Below are positions 1 to 8,128 of a stretch of DNA of 64,000 nt, one piece after another. The stretch's first letter is position 1; every line of letters starts with the position of its first letter. The DNA is from Microbacterium sp. H1-D42 (lineage in GTDB: Bacteria > Actinomycetota > Actinomycetes > Actinomycetales > Microbacteriaceae), in assembly GCF_022637555.1 (NCBI RefSeq), contig NZ_CP093342.1, positions 1,674,001 to 1,738,000 on the forward strand. The letters run 5' to 3'. Position numbers and translations under genes: made by a program. The notes beneath the pieces are model-generated. The model made no database searches, was not told where the DNA came from, and saw only the letters and a list, made by a program, of their open reading frames with translations.

Positions 1-2
1 CG

Positions 3-1445
3 CGCGATACCCTGGCGCGCCGGTGGCTCGGCCTGCTGATGCGCGGTTCTGCTGTCGAAGTGGACAGCATCGTCACTGAACTGCTCAGGCGTGCTCCGGA
101 GGATCCCGAACTGCTGCTGATACGTGCGAGCGCCACTGACGCGCTCGGCGAGCACCATCTGGCGCGCGATCTGCTGCACCGTGCAGAGGTGCTCGTCCTG
201 AGATCCGACCCCTCGCCGCACGCCCTGGTGCTCGACATCGCCCGCCTCATGATCTGCGACGATCAGGAGCAGGTGGGGCGCGCCAGCGCCAGGGTGCACG
301 AGCGGATCATCGTCGCAGAAGGCGGAGTGCTCGTCGATCATGCGGCCGTGAACCATCTGCTCGGGTGGGCCGAGATCCAGTTTCCGACGAACCCGGCACT
401 TCCGGCCGAGAGATTCGCCGCGGCATCGCGCGAGCTGCGGCTCGCTGATGATGAAGAGCAGTGGATGCGCGCGGTCGGTCATCTGGCGTTCGGCCGAGTG
501 TGGGCGGGGCGGTTCCGTGAAGCGACTGCCGAGCTCGCAGAGGTCGGTGGTTCGGCCGACCCCTCTGTGAGTGCGGAGCAGGCGGGCAGCAGTGCCGTCC
601 TCGCCGCTGGTCTGATCGCCCACTGGTCGGCGGATGCTCTTGGCGCCTCCCGCGCCTTCGCGTCGATCCTGAACGGCAGCGGGTCCGACGCCTCGACCAA
701 CGCCGTGGCAAGGATGATGATCGCCTATGCGGCCGCCGAGGGCGGAGATCTCGCGGCTTGTCGTCGCGCGGCGATCGGGGTGCAGGATATGCCCGTAGAG
801 ACCATGCACGGCATCGCCTGGGGCGTGTGCCGCGAATCGGCGATCGCCGTGCTCGAAGAGGCGATCGGCAATCAGGAGCGAGCGCTGCGGATCGCCAGGA
901 AGCATCTGCATCGTGCTGATCTGCCCATCATCGCGGTGTCGCTGGCGGGCGTTCTGCGCCGCGCGGGGGAGTACAGCGAGGCACTCGTGCAGCTGAGGTC
1001 GCTTCGAGCGTTCGCAGAGGTGTCCTATGTGAAGTCGCCGACGCTGATCACAGCGGCAGTGCTTCGGCGGCATCAAGGAGACCACACCGCGGCACACGAC
1101 CTGTGTGAGGCGGCACTCGCCGTCGCCGTGCCCGAGGGCATCCGACTGCCGTTCGGACCTCGCGAGATCGCCGTGCGACGACTGCTCAGCGAGCACGTGC
1201 ATCACGGCACGCAGTTCGAGGACTTCATCGGAGAATGTCTCGCATCTGATGCGGCCGGATCGCTGGCCACGGTGCTGTCCGAGCGCGAGCAGCAGGTTTT
1301 CCGTCAGCTGCAGACGTCACGCACGCTGCCGGAGATCGCCCACGAGCTCGGTGTGTCGATCAACACGGTGAAGACTCACCAGCGCTCGATCTACCGCAAG
1401 CTCGATGTCTCCTCCCGCCGTGAGGCAGTGCGCACCACCGTGTGA
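3..1445 (+). CDS. LuxR-family transcriptional regulator, C-terminal part (5' end outside window)
   Basis: The frame is open from base 3 to the TGA at 1443-1445, so the window holds only the downstream part. An internal ATG at 39 exists, but the residues before it read as normal protein. The last ~55 residues (LSEREQQVFRQL ... IAHELGVSINTVKTHQRSIYRKL) are a clear LuxR/GerE helix-turn-helix. The preceding ~400 residues are Ala/Leu/Arg-rich helical sequence resembling TPR-like regions of large MalT/LAL regulators. It is probably the tail of such a large activator, whose N-terminal ATPase domain would lie upstream. Its target is unknown. The gene converges with the DUF6325 gene at 1479. Confidence 0.85.
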   Translation, partial: RDTLARRWLGLLMRGSAVEVDSIVTELLRRAPEDPELLLIRASATDALGEHHLARDLLHRAEVLVLRSDPSPHALVLDIARLMICDDQEQVGRASARVHERIIVAEGGVLVDHAAVNHLLGWAEIQFPTNPALPAERFAAASRELRLADDEEQWMRAVGHLAFGRVWAGRFREATAELAEVGGSADPSVSAEQAGSSAVLAAGLIAHWSADALGASRAFASILNGSGSDASTNAVARMMIAYAAAEGGDLAACRRAAIGVQDMPVETMHGIAWGVCRESAIAVLEEAIGNQERALRIARKHLHRADLPIIAVSLAGVLRRAGEYSEALVQLRSLRAFAEVSYVKSPTLITAAVLRRHQGDHTAAHDLCEAALAVAVPEGIRLPFGPREIAVRRLLSEHVHHGTQFEDFIGECLASDAAGSLATVLSEREQQVFRQLQTSRTLPEIAHELGVSINTVKTHQRSIYRKLDVSSRREAVRTTV

Positions 1446-1478
1446 CGTGTGCCGCTGCACTGTCGTGACTGTCTGTGC

Positions 1479-1967
1479 TCATGGTCGGGCGGTGTCATGA
1501 ACTGCAGGGTAGGTCATGGTGCAGCGACGTCGGATGCGGTGTGGACGTGTGACCGGCACAGCCTCTGCGGATTGCCAGATGGCATTCGCCACGGACGCGG
1601 GCACGCGGCGTACTTCGATGATGCGGTCGTGAAGCAGCGGCAGAGCCGACGCGGCGCCTGCGGCCGCACTGTGCTCGACGAGGATGATCGCGGCACTCGC
1701 GCCGATGTCGAGGTGCGCCGTGAGTCCGGCGGCATCCTCGACTCCGATCAGGCCCGGGGTGCGGAGCGTGATGCCGGCAAGTGCGAGCTCGGAGACGTCG
1801 ATCTCGGTGAGGGAACCCCGCCGCGCCGCGCGCCGCGTCACGACGATCACGTCCAGCAGCCGCACCACATTCACATCCCCGGCGGCCGGTAGAGCCTCCA
1901 ACAGCGCGGAGCCGATGCGTTCGCGGTCCAGATGCACCAGCAGCAGGCTCGCATCGCCCAGTTGCAT
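1479..1967 (-). CDS. DUF6325-like protein, first paralogue
   Basis: A 162-residue protein starting at the ATG at 1967, chosen because GGAGGT lies 6 bases upstream; the frame stays open further but is not gene-like there. It is related to the protein at 3819-4250. Shared blocks are VRLLDVIVV (here) with VRLLDFVLV, a run GASAAIILVE with GTTAAIVVLE, and RRVPASVANAI with ERVPAPVVNAM. This matches the DUF6325/DUF1269-type small actinobacterial family of unknown function. It has no signal peptide or transmembrane segment, and a basic C-terminal tail of ~25 residues absent from its paralogue. It is divergent from the SulP gene. The family name is from memory. Confidence 0.7.
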   Translation of the reverse strand: MQLGDASLLLVHLDRERIGSALLEALPAAGDVNVVRLLDVIVVTRRAARRGSLTEIDVSELALAGITLRTPGLIGVEDAAGLTAHLDIGASAAIILVEHSAAAGAASALPLLHDRIIEVRRVPASVANAIWQSAEAVPVTRPHRIRRRCTMTYPAVHDTARP

Positions 1968-2030
1968 GCCCCCACCTCCGCTCTCGGTACCGACCCGGCG
2001 ATCATGACACCGACCGCGATCGATCACACG

Positions 2031-2061
2031 CCCGCGCTCACCCGCCGCGGGTGAGCGCGGG
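2031..2061. promoter_or_regulatory. Perfect 14-bp inverted repeat in the SulP gene leader
   Basis: CCCGCGCTCACCCG (2031-2044) is repeated as its exact complement at 2048-2061, with a 3-base loop. It lies in the 121-bp divergent region, 27 bases before the SulP start and just upstream of the AGGAGAAGGA ribosome-binding site. It has no T-run, so it is not a standard terminator. It could be an operator or an RNA hairpin controlling expression. Confidence 0.6.
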
Positions 2062-2088
2062 CGTGCGCAGGAGAAGGACGGTGCAAGC

Positions 2089-3780
2089 ATGAGGACACAT
2101 CGTCCCGCAGGGGCGGCAGGAGGTGGCGAGGTGCAGAGACCTCTGGTCGGGCTCACACGACAGAATCTGGTACGCGAACTGCTGGCCGGTGTCACGCTGC
2201 TCGCGATCGCGATCCCGCTCAATATCGGCTACGCCCAGATCGCCGGGCTGCCGGCCACGGCAGGACTCTACGCACTGATCCTTCCCACTGTCGTGTACGC
2301 ACTGGTGGTGTCGTCTCGGCAGGTGGTGGCATCGCCTGACGCCGCCGCGGCGGCACTCGTGGCCGCGTCGATCGGCGGCCTCGCCGCCGCCGGATCCGAG
2401 GATTACGCCACCCTGGCGCTCGCACAGGCCATCATCTGCGGTGTCCTGTTCATCCTGCTGTCGGTGTTCAAGCTCGGCTTTCTGGCGAACTTCCTGTCGA
2501 AGCCGATCCTCATCGGATTCGTCGGCGGCCTCGCGCTGGACATCCTGGTCTCGCAAGTCGCGAAGATGCTCGGCGTCAAGATCGACTCCGGCGGAGAATT
2601 CGTGGAGAAGCTCGGCGGGCTGATCGGCGGACTGGGCACGACCAACCTGTGGTCGCTGGCGATCTCGGTCGCCTCGATCACCACCCTGCTGCTCGGCAAG
2701 CGACTGCTGGGGATGGTGCCGTGGGCGCTGGTCGTCATGGTGGCGGCCACCGTGTTCGTGCTCGTGGCCGATCTCGGCGACAGCGGCGTCGCCGTGCTCG
2801 GTGAAGTGCCGGCAGGACCCCCGCAGCTCACCTGGCCGATGCTGGACTGGCATACCTGGCTCCTCCTGATCCCCTCCGCGATCGCGCTGACCATGGTGAC
2901 GACGGCGGAGGGCCTGCTGGTCTCGCGCTCATACGGTGAGAAGCGCCACTACCCGACCAGGCCGAACCGCGACCTCCTGGCCTTCGGTGTCGCGAACATC
3001 GCGGCCGGTGCGCAGGGCAGCTTCGCAGTCGGGTCTTCGACGAGCCGCACCGCAGCCATGGACCAGGCAGGGTCCCGCACCCAGCTGCCCTCGCTCGTGC
3101 TCGCGGCGGGCACACTGCTGCTCCTGCTGTTCGGCACGGCGCTGCTGGAAGACATCCCGTCGCCTGCCATCGGCGCGATCGTCGGGGTGGCGATCCTGCC
3201 GCTGCTCGGCTTCCGCGAGTTCGCCGCCCTGTGGCGCATGGACCGGTTCGAGTTCGTCATCGGCGCGGTGTGCTTCCTGGTCACCCTTTTCGTCGGATCG
3301 ATCCCCGGCATCCTCGTCGCCTTCGTCCTGGCGCTCATCAACATCGCCAAGCGCGCGTCGACCCCTGCGATCGATGTTCTCGCCGAGAACGATCTGCCGA
3401 CCGCCTCCCTGCTGGACGAAGCACCGCAGGGCGCGATGACTGCGCCGGGCGTCGTCGTGGTGCGAATGGCGGCGCCGCTGTTCTTCGCGAACGGTGATGC
3501 GTTCGCGTCCGCCGTCCGCACCGCCGTGCGGGCCCCTGGCGCAGGCGCAGTCAAGCACGTCGTGATCGATATGGAGGCGGTGACGGATGCTGATGTCACC
3601 GCGGCCGAGTCGTTCGAGGGCCTCACCTCATGGTTGAAGACGGAGGGCGTGACGCTGTCGTTCAGCCGCCTGCGCGCGCCGGCGCGCCCACGACTCGAGC
3701 GCCTGGGGATCCTCGACGGACAGCAGGTGTTCGACACCAATCGCGCAGCCCTGGACCGACTGAGGGCAGATCACGTCTGA
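2089..3780 (+). CDS. SulP-family inorganic anion transporter with STAS domain
   Basis: A 563-residue membrane protein. The N-terminal half shows the SulP signature region (RELLAGVTLLAIAIPLNIGY ... GLPATAGLYA) and about ten hydrophobic segments between residues ~27 and ~420. A cytoplasmic STAS domain occupies ~452-560 (VVVVRMAAPLFFANGD ... VIDMEAVTDADVTA). SulP carriers move sulfate, bicarbonate or other anions by symport or exchange; the substrate cannot be read from sequence. The ATG at 2089 follows AGGAGAAGGA. It is flanked by two DUF6325 paralogues and followed after 38 bp by a co-directional DUF6325/SHOCT pair, suggesting one envelope or ion-homeostasis module. Length is normal for bacterial SulP. 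Confidence 0.93.
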   Translation: MRTHRPAGAAGGGEVQRPLVGLTRQNLVRELLAGVTLLAIAIPLNIGYAQIAGLPATAGLYALILPTVVYALVVSSRQVVASPDAAAAALVAASIGGLAAAGSEDYATLALAQAIICGVLFILLSVFKLGFLANFLSKPILIGFVGGLALDILVSQVAKMLGVKIDSGGEFVEKLGGLIGGLGTTNLWSLAISVASITTLLLGKRLLGMVPWALVVMVAATVFVLVADLGDSGVAVLGEVPAGPPQLTWPMLDWHTWLLLIPSAIALTMVTTAEGLLVSRSYGEKRHYPTRPNRDLLAFGVANIAAGAQGSFAVGSSTSRTAAMDQAGSRTQLPSLVLAAGTLLLLLFGTALLEDIPSPAIGAIVGVAILPLLGFREFAALWRMDRFEFVIGAVCFLVTLFVGSIPGILVAFVLALINIAKRASTPAIDVLAENDLPTASLLDEAPQGAMTAPGVVVVRMAAPLFFANGDAFASAVRTAVRAPGAGAVKHVVIDMEAVTDADVTAAESFEGLTSWLKTEGVTLSFSRLRAPARPRLERLGILDGQQVFDTNRAALDRLRADHV

Positions 3781-3818
3781 ACACGACACACACGGAACAG
3801 AATGAAAGGAGAAACCAC

Positions 3819-4250
3819 ATGATCGATTTTCGCTACGGGCCCGTCGAGTTCTATCTCGTCGGATTCGAAGGGGACGGTCCGGATCCCGCCACCTTCCAGG
3901 CGCTCGGTGATCTGATCGCGAACGGGACGGTGCGTCTGCTGGACTTCGTGCTCGTCTCGAGGTCCGCTGAAGGCGAGCTCGAAGTCCTCGACGTGGACCT
4001 CGAGCAGAACGGCCTCCTCGGCGATGCGGTGCCCCTCGCAGATGGCCTCGCCGGTGAGGAGGACATCGCCATGCTCGCCGAGCACGTCCCGGCAGGGACG
4101 ACGGCTGCGATCGTCGTGCTCGAACTGGCATTCGCACGCGAGCTGGCACAGAAGATGACAGCGGCGGGTGGTGAGGTGCTGCGCACGGAGCGCGTGCCTG
4201 CTCCCGTCGTGAACGCCATGATGGACATCCTTGAGCAGGAAGGTGAGTGA
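3819..4250 (+). CDS. DUF6325-like protein, second paralogue
   Basis: A 143-residue acidic soluble protein starting MIDFRYGPVEFYLVGF, preceded by AAAGGAG 9 bases upstream. It opens with the typical GPVEFYLVGF-type strand of DUF6325/DUF1269-related proteins and ends with an RVPAPVVNAMMD helix. It is homologous to the divergent gene at 1479-1967. The SHOCT gene starts 1 bp after its stop, and this pairing suggests the two act together. Function is not known; the family is often found near stress-response or SHOCT-domain proteins. Confidence 0.75.
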   Translation: MIDFRYGPVEFYLVGFEGDGPDPATFQALGDLIANGTVRLLDFVLVSRSAEGELEVLDVDLEQNGLLGDAVPLADGLAGEEDIAMLAEHVPAGTTAAIVVLELAFARELAQKMTAAGGEVLRTERVPAPVVNAMMDILEQEGE

Positions 4251-4251
4251 G

Positions 4252-4608
4252 ATGCCACTGAGGAGAATGGGTCGCCCCGGGCTGATCGGCCTGGCAGCGA
4301 GGACGGCCGTCGTGGCCGGCACCGCCAGCGCCGTGCAGGGTGGCGCTGCACGGCGGCAGCAGCAGCAGGCGCAGCAGCAGCAGTATGAGGCCGCCGCTCA
4401 GCAGGCGCAGATCGATGCCGCTGCGCAACAGGCGGCAGCGCAGTATGCACCGGCACCGGCGCAGTACGAAGCCGCGCCGGCCGCGCCTGTTGCACCGTCC
4501 TCCGGTGATGACATGATCGCGAAGCTGCAGCAGCTGAGCAGTCTGCACGACGCGGGGGTGCTCTCCGACGCGGAGTTCGCTGCCGCGAAGGCGAAGCTGC
4601 TGGGCTGA
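4252..4608 (+). CDS. SHOCT domain-containing protein
   Basis: A 118-residue protein. The N-terminus is basic and mildly hydrophobic. A low-complexity Gln/Ala stretch follows at ~32-70 (QQQQAQQQQ runs), then an Ala/Pro linker. A C-terminal SHOCT motif lies at ~88-118 (MIAKLQQLSSLHDAGVLSDAEFAAAKAKLLG, given as its pattern LxxLHDxGxLSDxEFxxxKxKLL). SHOCT is a short oligomerisation motif. The ATG at 4252 is chosen because GAAGGTGAG precedes it. It is translationally adjacent to the DUF6325 gene and followed by a strong terminator. Confidence 0.85.
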   Translation: MPLRRMGRPGLIGLAARTAVVAGTASAVQGGAARRQQQQAQQQQYEAAAQQAQIDAAAQQAAAQYAPAPAQYEAAPAAPVAPSSGDDMIAKLQQLSSLHDAGVLSDAEFAAAKAKLLG

Positions 4609-4620
4609 CGAAATGCACAC

Positions 4621-4653
4621 GAGGTCAGCCGCGGTGCTGCCGCGGCTGACCTC
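4621..4653 (+). terminator. Strong hairpin terminator after the SulP-DUF6325-SHOCT unit
   Basis: GAGGTCAGCCGCGG (4621-4634) and its exact complement (4640-4653) form a 14-bp stem with a 5-base loop, 12 bases after the SHOCT stop. It separates this unit from the next membrane protein gene. Confidence 0.85.
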
Positions 4654-4688
4654 GCCGTACTGAGCTGTTTGACCAGAGGGAAGAGCAC

Positions 4689-6050
4689 ATGGGCGAGTTG
4701 GACGATCTGAAGGCCAGAGTTGCAGAGCTCGAGCAGGAGAATCAGACGCTGCGCAAGCCGCGCCGCAGGCCCGCTGCGACGAGCGTCGTGGCGGCGATCG
4801 CGCTCGTGCTCGCGATCCTGCTCGCGCCGGTGGCGACACTGGGCACGTGGGCGCGGCTGCAGCTCGTCGACACCGATCGATTCGTCGCGACGTTCGCTCC
4901 ACTGGCATCCGACCCCGACGTGCAGGACTTCATCGCGGATCAGGTCAATGCCGCGATCGATGAACAGGTCGACCTGGACGCCGTGGTCGGCGAGCTCTTC
5001 GACGGACTCCGCAGCCTGGACCTGCCGCCACGAGCCGAATCGGCGCTCGGGCTGCTCGAAGCGCCCGCAGCGCGCGGTGCGGCCTCGCTCATCGACGGCG
5101 TCGTGCATGACCTCGTGGCATCCGATCAGTTCGCCGAGATCTGGACGCAGTCCCTGCGCTTCACGCATGAGCGTGCCACGGCGATCATCCAGGATCAGCC
5201 CGGTACGGCGCTGCAGTTGGCGGACGACGGCGTGCTGTCGGTCGATCTCGGTCTGATCGTGAAGCAGGTCAAGCAGACGCTGACGGAGCGCGGTATCGGG
5301 ATCGCCGACATGATCCCTGCGATCGAGAAGACGGTCCCGATCGCTCAGGCAGACGCTCTCGCCCTGATCCGCACCGTGTACTCGGTGGCGGTGACCGGCG
5401 GCTATTGGCTGCCCTGGGTCGTTCTCGGGCTGCTGGTGGCGGGGGTGCTGCTGGCCAAGAACCGCACGCGGGCGCTGTTCTGGAGCGGCACAGGGTTCGC
5501 GGTCGTCTTCCTGCTGGCCGCGGCCGGTGTGAGCATCGGACGGGGCTTCTTCATCAGGGCGGTGAGTCCCGAGACGATGTCGGTCGGAGCGGCCGAGGCG
5601 CTCTTCGACGGCTTGACGGTGCTTATGCGCTCGACCATCATGGCGCTGGCCTTCTTGGGCGTGATCGTCGCGATCTGGGCCTGGTTCGCCGGGTCCCGAC
5701 GGTCTGCCGTCGCCACCCGAGGGCTGTTCCGCAGCGGCTTCGACGCGGCCCGAGGATCCGCAGAACGGCATGGGCTCTCGACGGGGAGATTCGGCGCGGT
5801 CGTCGAGCGGTATCACGGGGCGATCCTCATCGCCGGGATCGTGGTGGCGCTGATCGTGCTGCTGATGACGCGTCCGATCGCGTTCAGCACCGTGCTGTGG
5901 GTGACCTTCGGCTTCGTCATCTTCGTCGTCCTCGTCGAACTGCTCCGCCGGCCTGAACCGGCAGAGCAGGGGCCAGAAGACCAGGATGAGCGCATCGAGC
6001 CCGCCTCCGAGCAGGAATCGGAGCTCGTCTCCGGCACCGACGCGCCCTGA
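4689..6050 (+). CDS. Conserved integral membrane protein with N-terminal coiled coil
   Basis: A 453-residue protein with no recognised enzymatic domain. Residues 1-22 form a short coiled coil (LDDLKARVAELEQENQTLRK). A transmembrane helix follows at ~32-55, then a ~180-residue extracytoplasmic alpha-helical region. Five more predicted helices lie at ~236-258, 262-282, 312-334, 377-394 and 398-418, before an acidic C-terminal tail. This layout resembles the large uncharacterised actinobacterial 'integral membrane protein' family. The start at 4689 has AGAGGGAAGAG upstream. The GAP-family gene starts 17 bp after its stop, so the two are probably co-transcribed. Confidence 0.85.
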   Translation: MGELDDLKARVAELEQENQTLRKPRRRPAATSVVAAIALVLAILLAPVATLGTWARLQLVDTDRFVATFAPLASDPDVQDFIADQVNAAIDEQVDLDAVVGELFDGLRSLDLPPRAESALGLLEAPAARGAASLIDGVVHDLVASDQFAEIWTQSLRFTHERATAIIQDQPGTALQLADDGVLSVDLGLIVKQVKQTLTERGIGIADMIPAIEKTVPIAQADALALIRTVYSVAVTGGYWLPWVVLGLLVAGVLLAKNRTRALFWSGTGFAVVFLLAAAGVSIGRGFFIRAVSPETMSVGAAEALFDGLTVLMRSTIMALAFLGVIVAIWAWFAGSRRSAVATRGLFRSGFDAARGSAERHGLSTGRFGAVVERYHGAILIAGIVVALIVLLMTRPIAFSTVLWVTFGFVIFVVLVELLRRPEPAEQGPEDQDERIEPASEQESELVSGTDAP

Positions 6051-6067
6051 CAACGACGGAGTGACTC

Positions 6068-6781
6068 ATGGTCGGTGCGGTGTGGCAGCTGCTGCCGGTG
6101 GCCCTCGGGGTGATGGCGAGCCCGCTGGCTGTGCTCGGGCTCGTCGGCATCCTGCTCTCCAGCCATGCCCGTCGCAACGGCACGGCCTATCTGCTCGGAT
6201 GGGTCATCGCGACGACTGCGCTGCTCGCGGCCGGCGTCGCCCTCTTCGCGGCGGCCGATGCGGTCGATGGCCGTCAGGTGGCCGCTTGGGTGCCGATCAC
6301 GCATGCGGTGATCGGGGCTGTCTGCGTCCTCGGCGCGGTCTGGATCTTCGCCAGGGCGCGCGGCGTGGCCGCTCGCGTCGCCGCCGCGCGGACGCCGGCC
6401 GAGCTCGCGGCGGCGGCCCCGCAGCTGCCTGGTCTGGTGCGCGGGGTCGCGCAGTTCACGCCGGTGCGGTCACTGTTTCTCGGGCTGGGCATCTTCATGA
6501 ACCCGATGAACATCTCGCTCGTCGTCGCCGCCGCGCTCGAGATCGCGCATGCGACAGCGTTGACCTGGGAGCGCACGTCACTCGGCGTCGGCTTCGTCGT
6601 CGCGGCAGCGGCCCCTGTGGCCATTCCCGTGCTGATCGTGCTGGTGCGCGGCAAGCGCGCCGATCCGATGCTGCGCGGGCTGAGGGCGTGGATGCTGAAG
6701 CACAATGGATCGCTGAGTGCGGGCATCCTGATGCTGGTGGGAATCCTGCAGCTCATCAAGGCCTTGCAGATCTGGTTCTGA
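6068..6781 (+). CDS. GAP/Sap-family membrane protein
   Basis: A 237-residue multi-spanning protein (about six hydrophobic segments) resembling the GAP family. That family includes the mycobacterial sulfolipid-1 and glycopeptidolipid addressing proteins (Sap/Gap) needed to export lipids to the surface. Features are an N-terminal LPVALGVMASPLAVLGLVGILL segment (pattern: P-x-A-L-G-x-M-x-S-P), a central FMNPMNISLV loop and a C-terminal SAGILMLVGILQLIKAL segment. GACGGAG lies 6 bases before the ATG. Microbacteriaceae make neither sulfolipid-1 nor mycobacterial glycopeptidolipids, so the cargo must differ. It converges with the aldo/keto reductase gene. Confidence 0.8.
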   Translation: MVGAVWQLLPVALGVMASPLAVLGLVGILLSSHARRNGTAYLLGWVIATTALLAAGVALFAAADAVDGRQVAAWVPITHAVIGAVCVLGAVWIFARARGVAARVAAARTPAELAAAAPQLPGLVRGVAQFTPVRSLFLGLGIFMNPMNISLVVAAALEIAHATALTWERTSLGVGFVVAAAAPVAIPVLIVLVRGKRADPMLRGLRAWMLKHNGSLSAGILMLVGILQLIKALQIWF

Positions 6782-6792
6782 ATCCCCGCCGC

Positions 6793-7632
6793 TCAGGACT
6801 CCTCGTGCGTCGCAGGATCCCCGTCGAAGAGCCGACCGTCAGGTCGGCCCAGAGCCGTGATCGCCTCGACCTCGGCTGGATCGAGCACGATCGACGCCGC
6901 AATGAGGTTCGCCCGCTGATGCGCGACTGACGAGGCCTTGGGGATCGACACGGTGCCGCGCGCCACGTGCCAGGCGATCACGGCCTGCACGGGGGTGATG
7001 CCGTGGGCGGCCGCGATCTCGATGATCACTGGCTCATCGAGCACCGCTCTGGCTCGGCCGAGAGGACTCCACGCCTCGGTGAGGATGCCGCGCTCGGCGT
7101 GTACTGCGATGGCCTCGGCCTGTGGGAAGTAGGGGTGCACCTCGATCTGATTGACGACGGGGCGGACGCCTGATTCGGCTTCGATGCGGTCGAGGTGCGC
7201 CGGCAGGAAGTTCGATACGCCGATCTGGCGCACGGTCCCGCGTTCCTGCGCCTCGATGAGCGCCCGCCATGCCTCGGCGTAGAGACCGACGCTCGGGTTC
7301 GGCCAGTGGATCAGGTGCAGGCCCGTGGCATCCACGCCGAGCCGGTAGCGGCTCTCTTCGATGCTGGTGCGCGCTTTGGCGCTCGCGTGATGGCGCCCAG
7401 GGAGCTTGGTGGTCACGATGATCTCACTGCGATCCACACCGGATGCGACGATCCCCGCACCGACCGCGCCCTCGTTCTCGTAGTTGAACGCGGTGTCAAC
7501 GAGCCGGTAGCCGAGTTCGATGCCTGCGGCTACCGCGGCCGCCCCCTCCTCACCGTTCAATCGGTACGTGCCGAGGCCGATCGCGGGCAGGCGGAAGCCG
7601 TTGTGCGCGGTGAGATAGGGGGTCTCTGTCAT
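6793..7632 (-). CDS. Aldo/keto reductase (AKR5-like)
   Basis: A 279-residue NADPH-dependent oxidoreductase of the aldo/keto reductase fold. Numbered from MTETPYL, the catalytic tetrad is D46, Y51, K76 and H109 (LIHWPNP). Other hallmarks are GLGTYRL near the N-terminus, the GVSNF motif and a C-terminal IPKASS cofactor segment. The ATG at 7632 is preferred because GGAGGAG sits 7 bases upstream. A TAGGCT -10-like box at 7660-7665 would give a ~25-base leader. The substrate is unknown; relatives reduce methylglyoxal and 2,5-diketo-gluconate. Confidence 0.93.
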   Translation of the reverse strand: MTETPYLTAHNGFRLPAIGLGTYRLNGEEGAAAVAAGIELGYRLVDTAFNYENEGAVGAGIVASGVDRSEIIVTTKLPGRHHASAKARTSIEESRYRLGVDATGLHLIHWPNPSVGLYAEAWRALIEAQERGTVRQIGVSNFLPAHLDRIEAESGVRPVVNQIEVHPYFPQAEAIAVHAERGILTEAWSPLGRARAVLDEPVIIEIAAAHGITPVQAVIAWHVARGTVSIPKASSVAHQRANLIAASIVLDPAEVEAITALGRPDGRLFDGDPATHEES

Positions 7633-7711
7633 GGCTGCTCCTCCGGTCGCCGTCAAACCAGCCTATGGCGCGACCGCACAGTCGGGCAGAACGGGATGCC
7701 ACGATGGTCAC

Positions 7712-8119
7712 ATGACGACATCCGTTCCGCCCGCCGACACCGCGCGCTGCCCCTGCACCAGCGGCGAGGTGTTCGGCTCGTGCTGTGGGCCGGTGATCGC
7801 CACGGGAAGAGCGCCCACTGCGGTGCGGCTGATGCGCTCCCGCTTCACGGCCTTCGCCATCGGCGACGCCGACCATCTGCTGCGCAGCTGGCATCCATCC
7901 ACCCGCCCCGTCGATCTCGACCTGGATGAGGGCGTGCACTGGTTGCGTCTGGACATCCTCGACCAACAGGGCGGCGGCCCGTTCGACGATGAGGGCGTCG
8001 TCGAGTTCGAGGCGTTCTACCGCCAGGACGGCACGCGCGGATCGATGCGGGAGCGCAGTCGGTTCGTTCGCGAGGACAAGACGTGGTTCTACGTCGACGG
8101 CACGTCTCACAGCAGATAG
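7712..8119 (+). CDS. YchJ-like (UPF0225) metal-binding protein
   Basis: A 135-residue protein. The N-terminus carries the Cys-rich SEC-C-like segment (CPCTSGEVFGSCCGP), which in this family binds zinc. The remainder is an NTF2-like fold typical of YchJ (PTAVRLMRSRFTAF ... WYVDG-type ending, here TWFYVDGT). Function of the family is not established. The start at 7712 is chosen by family alignment; the ribosome-binding site is weak. It is divergent from the aldo/keto reductase, and its stop is 9 bases before the next gene. Confidence 0.88.
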   Translation: MTTSVPPADTARCPCTSGEVFGSCCGPVIATGRAPTAVRLMRSRFTAFAIGDADHLLRSWHPSTRPVDLDLDEGVHWLRLDILDQQGGGPFDDEGVVEFEAFYRQDGTRGSMRERSRFVREDKTWFYVDGTSHSR

Positions 8120-8122
8120 GTT
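8117..8122 (+). promoter_or_regulatory. -10 box for leaderless start of zinc-ribbon gene
   Basis: TAGGTT lies exactly six bases before the GTG at 8129 and overlaps the end of the preceding gene. The spacing fits transcription starting at the start codon itself. Confidence 0.5.
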
Positions 8123-8128
8123 TGAGGT

